Of a DNA stretch of 64,000 nucleotides, positions 56,268-64,000 are shown one piece after another (position 1 is the stretch's first letter; each line of letters begins with the position of its first letter). This DNA is from Aplidium turbinatum (Eukaryota; Chordata; Ascidiacea; Aplousobranchia; Polyclinidae), in NCBI GenBank assembly GCA_918807975.1, contig OU964918.1, forward strand, positions 21,498,477-21,562,476. The letters run 5' to 3'. The notes beneath the pieces were generated by a model. The model saw nothing but the letters and a program-made list of their open reading frames with translations. It did no database searches and was not told where the DNA came from. A program made the position numbers and the translations under genes.

Positions 56268-57426
56268 TTTTAGGTGCAGACAGTTAGGCGCCGGTCAAAT
56301 AGGCGCACACGCTGTGGCGTTAGGATATTTAGGTGCGCAACATTGTGGCGCCCAGTCATTTAGGTGCGATTCCTAGTGAAGTCTGCAGATTGTATTAGCT
56401 TGGCAGGTAGATACTTTTCACATAAAATGTTATATTGAAAAGAAAAATATGTTGTTTTGTTAATGTGCGTGCATTTATTTGTTGTGAGTCATGGCTTCAG
56501 TGAGTGAAGCTGCTTTATCCGGCACTGCTTTTCATACAAAATGTTATATTAAACAGAAAAATATATTGTTTTGTTAATGCGCATGTTCGGTATTTATTTG
56601 TTGTTAGTCTACGCTTGCATTGGCGAAAGCTTTATCAATAAATTATTCAAGTTTCCGAACATGACTGAGTTCACTTTTAATTAAGTCGCATAATAACTAC
56701 GCTAAACATCAGTAAAAAAATATACCGTAGCCCAGTGTTTCTCAACCTTTTTTGGCCCGACGCCCCCTTTATAAACTGGCGAAATTTTACCGCCCCCCAC
56801 AAAAAACGATTAATTACGAAAAGCAAATATATATGTTTGCGAGCATGAAAACAGTACACTGGTAGTAGTAGTTACATCATAATGGAATTTACCAGCTTTG
56901 TGATATACTGAAAAATTACTGAATTTAAACTTTAAATAGATAGCGTTTGTAAACAAAACGCTTGGTCAATCAAATATGACGATGGTGTAAGAGAAATTGT
57001 TTGGCTATCGTGCGAGTATGTAGAGTAGATTATCCAGAAAATGATGTGACGAAATCGTTATGCTGGTTGGTGGATGGGTTAAACCAGAATGCCCCCTAAT
57101 AATCAAAACGCCCCTTTAAGCCGAGGTAATCATACCTCCCCCCTGCACAATCAAAACGCCCCCCCGGGGGGCGGTACCGCCCCCGTTGAGAACCACTGCC
57201 ATAGCCAATATTAAAGCGGGTGGTAGGCTTAAGTGAAGAGCAACTTAGTTTTCCGTCAAAACCCCGACTAAGTTTTGCCAAAGCTGAGATACAATCTGCA
57301 GACTTTTCTAGGAATAGCACATAAATGAACAGGCGCCACACTGCTCCGCACCTAAATATCCAGACGCCACAGTGTGCGCACCTATTTGACTGGCGCCTAA
57401 CTGTCTGCGCCTAAAAGACGTGGACC
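56268..57426. mobile_element. GGTCCACGTCTTTTAGG family, full-length copy
   Basis: Left TIR (56268-56385: CTTTTAGGTGCAGACAG, GGCGCCGGTCAAATAGGC, ATTTAGGTGCG) mirrors the right TIR (57308-57426, ending CGCCTAAAAGACGTGGACCC). The TIRs are about 120 bp with spaced T-TAGG sub-repeats. The interior contains repeated TGTTATATTAAA/ATATGTTGTTTTGTTAATG blocks at about 56425 and 56540 and a nested hAT MITE at 56733. Confidence 0.7.
56733..57198. mobile_element. hAT-like MITE
   Basis: Termini CAGTGTTTCTCAACC and GTTGAGAACCACTG. Flanks CCGTAGCC and CCATAGCC are an 8-bp duplication with one mismatch. C-rich (CCGCCCCCC) and G-rich subterminal blocks. Non-coding. Confidence 0.9.
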
Positions 57427-57429
57427 CAT

Positions 57430-58093
57430 TTTTGCTGTGATACTGTATGATTCTTTAGTATTTCTGTTTAAAAAGTAATTTTCTCATAGGCTTGAAAAAT
57501 GCTGTATGACTAGCCGAAAACGTTTGCTTAATGTTTTTTTATTTTATAATTTTAAATGTAGTGTTGTTGCTGAGTTATGTCTGTTTATGGTTTTTCATAA
57601 CTATCGGTGCAATGGACTTTGTCAATTCCATGCAAATAAATTTGGTGTACTGTTAGGTCATCTCATATTCACTCACAGTTAACAAAAACCCTGAGTTTGT
57701 TTGCTGTTAATGAGATTTTGAAATCTGTCATTAACTCATTAATTGGCGACTCCCATATGGTGAAGATGTGGTGTATATAATATAGCCATGTTTCCTGGCA
57801 CCTTGCATAGCACCATCATCTGTTGGCATTAACTAAAGGCTGGAAAGAAATCTTTTGGCTTTCAGAAATAATCTTGCTGATTTTTGTCATTAGTTTGGTA
57901 TTATGTTGGTGTCAAAGCAACATCTTCAGCAAGGTTGCATGCAGGAAGTACGGGTTTTAGGCTGTGTGCTTTGGTCACATCTTTATGTCAAAACTTATAC
58001 CTCTTTTTCTGACCAGCTTTATGTCAAAATTATTTGAAAGAACTTTTCATGCAAAGTGTTTTATTCCTTTTCATAGTTAGTTTTTGCTTTCAG
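57430..58093 (+). other. KNL1 intron, no other feature
   Basis: Intronic sequence ending in TTTTTGCTTTCAG. No element is recognised. Confidence 0.5.
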
Positions 58094-58148
58094 GCCAGAT
58101 CACGCAGTTGACTCTTTATGTGGCAGCATGAAAGATGAGGAGGATTTC
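58094..58148 (+). CDS. KNL1: KNL1 linker exon
   Basis: 55 bp between GCTTTCAG and GTAAGT, phase 2 in and phase 0 out. With the last two bases of the MELT exon it encodes RPDHAVDSLCGSMKDEEDF. The sequence is not diagnostic by itself. Support comes from strong splice signals on both sides, matching phases and an acidic composition typical of the stretch before the KNL1 C-terminal region. Confidence 0.75.
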
Positions 58149-58365
58149 GTAAGTGTCTTAGTTATATAGTTACGTATACTCGTATAGTTCACTTTTATTA
58201 TAGCTATAATGTTACACTTTAATAGTGGATTGTTCTTATCAATTGATTGGTAGACTAAGGGGTTTTATTCCGGACTGAGAAGTGAGAACCCCTTTGAAAT
58301 TCAATATTGGTGGTTTGATACCTTTTGAAAACTTGATTCAACGACAGAGTCTAAGTCCCCTTCCT

Positions 58366-59062
58366 AGCGGTTCTCAACCTGTAGGGCGTAGGCCATTGCT
58401 CACTGGTAGGCCATAGAAACATTTTGAGGTTGACCACAAACCTGTTTAAAATTTTGCTAGATTTACTGAAAAGTTAGTTTCTTTTGTGTCACGTCAGTAT
58501 AGTTAATTGTTTACACTTGTCTGTTTGTTTAGTAGTTCTTACTGTACTAACAATAAGTGAAGCTGCTGTTTTATGCTAGAGAGCGGTAATTTCCATTCTA
58601 ATATTGAAATAATAGTTTTGCGGCGTGATGCAATTAATGAGCTACGACAACATTGTGGTTTTCTTATACGGAGCCAATCGACTCCTTAGAGTAATTTATA
58701 ACTTAAAGGGAGGAATGTAAATGATATGCAAATTTATTTAAATTAATCTATTGCCATGGGATAACTTTGATTTATTTATGCCTGAGCACACAGTTTTAGA
58801 TCAACGTTGAGTTTTTACAACACTTTATGATGTGATAGACTACTACTTAGTGATTACAATCAAGTCATTACTGAAAGGTGTAGTCAATAATGTTCAGCAG
58901 CTGGTATCGTACTAACGCTCGGTTGAACAAACAATCTGTTTTGAAACAGGTTTTGCTGTTTTTTGCTTTAAACCTATTTGTGAGCTTTTTTCTTGCATAA
59001 AAGTTAATGGGCCACGGATTTTTGTCCAACAAAAATGAGATAAAAAAAGGTTGAAAACCACT
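58366..59062. mobile_element. hAT-like element (GGTTCTCAACC ends)
   Basis: The left end TAGCGGTTCTCAACCTG is mirrored by AGGTTGAAAACCACTG at the right, where it abuts the 3' tail of a LINE. No convincing 8-bp duplication and no coding were found. Confidence 0.55.
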
Positions 59063-59064
59063 GG

Positions 59065-60340
59065 TTTATATCATCATCATCATCATAATCCATCGTCGGT
59101 TTGTTCCTCACTAGTGGGGGTGGCCGATTGTTTCCTCGCAGCAATTGTTTTTATCCCTTTTCTCCATTTCACCCTGTCCCTTGCATCTTCCTCCTTCAGT
59201 CCGACTTTTTTAAATTCATCTTTTACTTGTTGTTTCCACGTTCTTCTTGGACGTCTGCGTTTCCTCTTCCCATCCACCTTTAGATCTAGTGCCTTTCTAA
59301 GAAAACTTCCTTCCTCCCTTCTTATCACATGTCCATACCATCTTACTCCATTTGCCCTTGCCATTTGGTCTATGGTCTCTCTCATCTCTAGCATATCGAA
59401 CAATTCTTCAGTCCTTTTTTCCCTTCTTGTTTTCACCCCACACATTGCTCTCACCATTGACCTTTCCGTTCTTCTCAGGATTGCCAGTTCACTCTCTCTC
59501 AATACCCATGTCTCGCTACCATATAGCATTGCAGGCCGCACACAGCTCCGATATACTTTTCCTTTCATCCTTAGTGAAAATTTTCTGCCATACAACATTT
59601 TCCCACATTCCCTGAACTTTGCCCAGCCCAATCTTGCCCTTGTTGTCACCGCTGCTTCACATCCACTACTTCCATCTATCCGATCACCCAGATAACAGAA
59701 GTCTGTCACTGTTTCGATGCCATGGCAGAACTCATCATCATGGCCTTCCACTTCATTCCTTCCTTTACTGCATTTCCCACAAACAAAACACTTCGCCAAT
59801 CTTGTTGCGGCTCTCTTGACATTAGCAGTTAGCACATCTTGCATGTACCCACTTTCCACATTCCTTGCATTGCATTGAATTTCTCATCACTCTCTTGCCA
59901 CATATTCCACAGGGATCTACTTTGCTCTCAACAACTGTTCCTTCTGCTCCACTCACCATCACTTTTGTTTTTTCAAGATTCACCTTCATACCCTTGGTTT
60001 CAAATGCTTCTTTCCATTTCTCAAACTTTCTCTCCAGTCCCTCCATACTATTACTTGTCAAGACCAGGTCGCCTGCATACAAAATTTCACTCAATAAGCC
60101 CTCCCTCACTCCTTGAGTTACAACGTCAACCACAATAGCAAATATCAGAGGTGACAAAACTGATCCTTGGTGTACACCAACCTTCACAAAAAACTCGTTT
60201 GAATAATTTGATCCAACTCTCACTTTTGTTCTTGCATCCTCATGCATAGACATCACAGCTCTCACTAATACCTCTGGTATGTAACACAAAAAGTTGCTTA
60301 CTGATAGAGATAGTGTCAATCTTGAAAAATCCAAACATCG
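59065..60340 (-). mobile_element. 5'-truncated LINE, endonuclease-RT type
   Basis: It reads on the minus strand from about 60340 to an ATGATGATG-type 3' tail at 59067-59085. Only the second half of the RT and the C-terminal part remain. It ends about 30 bp before the KNL1 exon at 60373, crowding that exon's acceptor. A shorter copy is at 55575-56060. Confidence 0.85.
59083..60334 (-). pseudogene. LINE reverse transcriptase/C-terminal remnant
   Basis: Two overlapping frames. 60334-59822 contains VHQGSVLSPLIFAIVVD (RT motif B region), then SEILYAGDLVL where the catalytic YADD has become YAGD, then the zinc-knuckle-like CGICGKRVMRNSMQC and CGKWVHARC. 59859-59083 continues with VCGKCSKG, TDFCYLGDRID, YRSCVRPAMLYGSETWVLRE, RANGVRWYGHVIRREEG and a basic RKRRRPRRTW, then a stop. 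A frameshift near 59830-59860 separates them. The lost catalytic Asp and missing N-terminal half make it inactive. The family is common in animal genomes. I do not assign the clade. Confidence 0.9.
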
Positions 60341-60372
60341 ATTGTTTTCATATTCAACTTGTGCTTTACTAG

Positions 60373-60441
60373 ACTAGGAACATCACCATGGAAGAATTTG
60401 TACGTGACTACATGAACGTTCGCATACGGGCCAACCAAAAG
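60373..60441 (+). CDS. KNL1: KNL1 exon, start of C-terminal region
   Basis: 69 bp, phase 0 at both ends, between TTTACTAG and GTAACG. It encodes TRN then ITMEEFVRDYMNVRI and RANQK. I-T-x-E-E-F followed by a short hydrophobic 'V-R-I' resembles the beginning of the Spc7/KNL1 coiled-coil region ('ITLEEF...IRF' in other species, from memory). The region leads to the RWD domains that bind the MIS12 complex. No later exon could be recognised before the window ends, so the coiled coil and RWD parts lie downstream. The alternative AG six bases later would give a frame that stops early. Confidence 0.75.
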
Positions 60442-60444
60442 GTA

Positions 60445-61190
60445 ACGATTTTTTTTTATTCTAATGTGAAAGTTTCATAAAGTTATACGCCTAACCTATT
60501 GGCTACAATGAAAGTTGGCCAATGAAATGTCGAAGCAGTGCAGGGATTATCAACTTTTGGTATTTTCAACAATACTGAGATATCTGGGCAATTCTACTTT
60601 GTCGTTCATACAAAGATTTACTGAGAAAATATGTTTGATTAGCTCTTAGAAAGAAATGACACATCATCTTTGACAAACCGATAGGTGAAAAATCTTGGCC
60701 AAAAAACCTACTGATGCTCAAACTAAAGTGTTAAAGGTCTTAATTTTGCCATTTCACCAAAGTCAATCCCAAGATTGGAAATTATAGCGGCAACAGAGAA
60801 AGGCTACAGAGGTGTAAATGATGCAGCTGGTGTTGCAATGGTCATTGGTCAATAGACTGGCTCAAAAAAAAGAAAAATCGGAAATGTTATGCTCCACAAG
60901 CATTTTCTTGTTGCATTTAACCTAAAACTTACTCCTGCCAATTTTTTTTCGATTTGAAGAATGTTTGGAGGTAACTCATAACTTTACATTTTAGGGGAAA
61001 GTAGGCGAATTTACGAAATTTGATGCATTTCCAAAATTTTAACAAAATCTTCCTTTATTTTCAGCTGTTTAGTATAGTACATTGCATATTGGAAATTTAT
61101 AAGGATAATATTTTATTCTGTGTTTGATCATGCCATCCAAAACTAGAAGTTCTCCAGAAATTTGGATGCTGGTGCATTTCCAAGAAGATA
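60445..61190 (+). other. probable KNL1 intron, no exon recognised
   Basis: AT-rich. I looked for a phase-0 exon continuing the KNL1 C-terminus and found none. Confidence 0.4.
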
Positions 61191-61197
61191 TTACCCA

Positions 61198-61310
61198 GGC
61201 CTCGAAACTGAAGGCGGCCATGGCCGCGATTAACCTACAAAAACCGACATTTTGTCCGCCGGGTATCGCCCTTCCGTCGGTCGCATATGTCCGCCATGGA
61301 GTTTCGAGAA
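61198..61310. mobile_element. short element with CAGGCCTCGAAAC ends
   Basis: CAGGCCTCGAAACTGAAGGCGG is mirrored by CCGCCATGGAGTTTCGAG about 100 bp later. GGCGGCCATGGCCGCGATT forms an inner palindrome. It is related in its end to the 5-bp-TSD elements. No duplication found. Confidence 0.4.
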
Positions 61311-61512
61311 AATTTTACGCAAGCGGCCTTGTGATTAAAGTGCTTTGCCACTTTTAATTACAAAGGATTAGAAAGCAGTCAAAGTACCCGATAAATCAGA
61401 ATACACCATGTCTATGCTTGAATTGTTAACATTATTGATTGACCAAGCAGCTGATGTCTGACATCCGCAGGATGCAAGTGACATCACAATACACTTTATT
61501 GATGAGATATAT

Positions 61513-62255
61513 TCAGTCTTCGAAATTAGCGTCGGCAAATGGCGCATTAGCTTCGGCAATAAAAATGCTGAGACCACACAAGCGCTTGTAAGGTTAGGGT
61601 TAGACATTCCTCCCAGTCGTTATGGCACAGCCATAGATTTGTTCCTTATTCAACACCTTGATGGATCTCTACGAAAAAGAAAGAGGCGTGTGGATTGGTA
61701 TCAAAGCCCGAAAGCCGCAAAACGTGGACGCTTCATTGCGAACGCGAAGATGGTGTAGATTTACAGCCAAGCGATGAGCCGCCTCTTGATGTGTCCGATT
61801 CCAGCGGTGACGCGACAACCTCATCCTCTGATACAGCATCTGATGATTCCGATTCTAACAGCTAGTTCTTTGTCAAACAAACTCTGTGTTGTTCGCAGTA
61901 TCCCAATTGTGCCGAAATTATGTTAGTGTATACGTAACTCGAGGCAATCTTCTCGCAGAGAGCTATTAATTTGTTACCGGTACCTGGTTGAGCAATTGAC
62001 GTTATTTTATGATAATTCAACAATGCTAGATGTCGAATTAATGTAAAACAAACGTAACTTTCTTATTGGGCATTGTTGTTACGCAATAAAACCAGCCGGG
62101 AAAATTAAATCGATTTGTGCTGACTCGAACGTTGAATCAACCCAAAATTAACTTACTTTCCCCCCGTGAGTTATTTAACGTGAACTACTGTAACAGCGTG
62201 CGACGTGCGTATCTCGTAGCTCGCTTTATTGCTACTTTTGGCATAATTACATCAC
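61513..62255 (+). mobile_element. F-type element, second copy (F2), interrupted
   Basis: Starts CAGTCTTCGAAATTAGCG and is collinear in its later part with 25440-25850 of F1 (ACAGCATCTGATGATT, TTGTTACCGGTACCTGG, TTATGATAATTCAA). It is cut at ATTACATCA by the 9-bp-TSD family end at 62256. F1 has the uninterrupted sequence there. A degraded Arg/Lys-rich reading (RKRKRRV) near 61670 is the only coding hint. Confidence 0.65.
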
Positions 62256-62647
62256 CGGAATGGCCCGTTTCGGCTAGTCCGATTTGGCTAGTCCGATTGG
62301 GCTAGTTCCCCATTTGGCTACAGTCTTTATCAGTTAGTTTCCTATTCGGCAATTTTTTGAAAAATCCAACGATAATCCTTCTGTAAATCCAACGACGCCT
62401 TCTGTTTATTTAGAGAATTTTGTATTTTATTCCACAATAGGCTATCGTTTCTTTTGCATTCTTGCATTTTATCCAGTGTTTACTTTTGAGTGCCTTCCCA
62501 GACGGCAAAATCCGTCATTGTTGTTGTCTGGGTTCGTTCAAAATATGTGTTTTACATCAAAACAACATTTTTCATGGTTCACAATGCAGGTTAATGAGAT
62601 AAACAGAAGTGTTTAGTTAGTTGTTCGAGTGTGTTATAGTTCAAAAT

Positions 62648-63718
62648 CATAGGCGCCTAACTATTTTTTTGGCCGTGGGGCGAAAGCGTGTTTCATCAGC
62701 AGCAACGTAAATTCAGCAAATGTCACGCAGATGGATGACGTAATTATGCCATCACACTAGGATTGCTTTTATTGCCACACTCGAAGTTATCGTTACGTTC
62801 GATCTACTGCTAATTATTATAAACAAAACTTGACCACTTCGGTTAAGCAAACACAAGACATGCGTCTGCGTTAGCTAGCGGTTGATGGACTGCGACTCTT
62901 TAAGCTAAGCACAACATAAAGTTTAGCAACAAACTAGATTTATTAGCATGAAACAAGAGACGAAAAGGTTTACTAAAAGGTACACTGTAAATGGAATGAC
63001 AATGTTTTGAAAATGGAATGCAAATACTAACTTGATCATACGCTTGAAAATATACCTGTGGAAAGTAAAATCATTCATGTTAACATCAATTCAGCAGCAC
63101 GTCACCTTGAATAAATTTAAAAGTTGCTGACATCCGTAGGCAGCCCTTGAAAAATAGTTACGGAGTGACGTTTGATTAAGTTTTCGACTTGACATTGCTC
63201 CCTTCCACTTCAATATCGCAACTTATGACTGACCGCTGTAAAAAGCCTGTTCTCGCGTTGCAGATGAAACAAAAGATGCGCATATTCCGCCTTTGATCGG
63301 GTTTCTATGGCAACGGTCGTGTGTGCGCCATTCAGTTTGTGTGAGTCCGTTACTGCGTTGATTATGCGGCGTGTGCGCAATGCGGTTTGTACCAGCTCTT
63401 GTTGCGTTGGTTAGTGGTTACCTCGGGCCGAGACTTCAAGTTCATTTTCACAGCGAGCGATTCACTGGCCACCGCGCAATTCACTGCAGTGCAGAGGTTT
63501 CGACTTTCAAAAGCGACATCAAGTCTGTTTGCAAGCTCATAAAGCTAAACGCACCCTCCGTCTACGTAGCAAATTATGTTTTTCTTTTGGGTGCATTCAA
63601 CATCTGATGACATTGAATCGATACAAAATGGTAGATTTTGCTATGTCCCAGGCAGCAAAATCAATAATATTTACATTGATTCAACGTCTGCAGACGTTAA
63701 ACGGCTTAGGCACCTATG
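62648..63718. mobile_element. non-autonomous hAT-like element (CATAGGCGCC end), copy 2
   Basis: Termini CATAGGCGCCTAACTA and TTAGGCACCTATG with a perfect 8-bp flank TTCAAAAT (62640-62647, 63719-63726). It is collinear with 3379-4581 but shorter at the right, where about 140 bp seen in copy 1 are missing. The half palindrome ending at the element edge (63669-63700) is the same CTGCAG type. Confidence 0.85.
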
Positions 63719-63789
63719 TTCAAAATACAAGTAATAACTTACATACGAGTTATTAATTACGGAGATAGCATAAATTTGATGCTCTAAAA

Positions 63790-64000
63790 CAGAGGTGTGC
63801 AACATACGGCCCGCGGGCCAGAGCACGGCCCGCGGTACCCATTTACGTGGCCCGCACATTCTTCATCAAGTAGCCCATTATTTTTAAATGCTTTTCACTG
63901 TTAGATCGGAAGATGTTGTTATTTGTAACATCATCACTAGCGTTATTGACTTTTAGCATTATTACATCATTAGCATTATTGTTGCGTCATTAGTAAGCGT
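63790..64000. mobile_element. left end of a hAT-Charlie-like element
   Basis: CAGAGGTGTGCAACATACGG followed by CCCGCGGGCC and GTGGCCCGCA, the end type also seen at 44438. The element continues past the window. Confidence 0.75.

Larger units (their letters stand above)
62256..64000 (+). mobile_element. 9-bp-TSD family, 'CTAG' variant, runs off the window
   Basis: Begins CGGAATGGCCCGTTTCGGC with TTTGGCTAGTCCGAT sub-repeats, the counterpart of the terminus at 10609, and continues with the AACGACGCCTTCTGTTTAT block. It is interrupted by the hAT-like block at 62648 and by a further hAT at 63790. The other end lies beyond the window. Confidence 0.6.

Noticed and set aside
59051-59695. A 214-codon plus-strand frame
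   Set aside because: It is antisense to the LINE coding sequence on the minus strand, which shows recognisable RT and C-terminal motifs.
61124-61357. A further KNL1 exon
   Set aside because: No phase-0 acceptor/donor pair gives a coiled-coil-like sequence. The frame crosses a short inverted-repeat element.
1-64000. LTR-type, viral or Polinton-type elements
   Set aside because: No paired long terminal direct repeats, protease/integrase or capsid-like stretches were recognised. All RT remnants seen belong to LINEs.

Overview
The window is nuclear DNA of an animal. It is AT-rich, has GT-AG introns, and most of it is layered DNA transposons, LINE fragments and tRNA-derived SINEs. I cannot name the species. 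The one recognisable host gene is KNL1 (CASC5/Spc105), the outer-kinetochore scaffold. Its SILK, RVSF, 'NALLSAPI'-like and MELT-like elements together are typical of animals. An invertebrate deuterostome is a guess, not a result.

KNL1 lies on the + strand. Seven exons (26542-26610, 36079-36143, 36590-36648, 46056-46162, 52945-55274, 58094-58148, 60373-60441) join with GT-AG introns and matching phases into 918 uninterrupted codons. In order they encode the SILK PP1-docking motif, the RVSF PP1-docking motif, a conserved N-terminal block, a 2.3-kb exon with about 20 MELT-like motifs (partly a 168-bp tandem array), a short linker, and the start of the C-terminal region. The first exon(s) and the coiled-coil/RWD C-terminus were not found. 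Introns reach about 9.5 kb because transposons fill them.

1-26 kb, upstream of the first certain exon: a foldback repeat; a decayed Jockey/CR1-type LINE (660-2830); a 5-kb DNA transposon of unassigned superfamily (4669-9607) with a hAT inserted in its transposase; a hAT (11602-15980) holding a TAGGGTGG-end transposon and a TA-flanked element; a long-TIR element (16447-18631); and a 5.2-kb element of a 9-bp-target-site family (19198-24430) that holds another hAT.

26-60 kb, the KNL1 introns: two more TAGGGTGG-end transposons carrying an unassigned protein family, hAT elements with 8-bp target-site duplications (28388, 30532, 37386, 42877, 44438, 47509, 50294, 56733), 5-bp-TSD elements (34816, 46315), and LINEs. 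The hAT at 47509-48834 carries a 270-bp piece of the KNL1 MELT exon, nearly identical to its source 6.8 kb downstream.

60-64 kb: more of the same families. A segment near 62.6-63.8 kb is a second copy of the one at 3.4-4.7 kb. No viral or LTR-type element was recognised.
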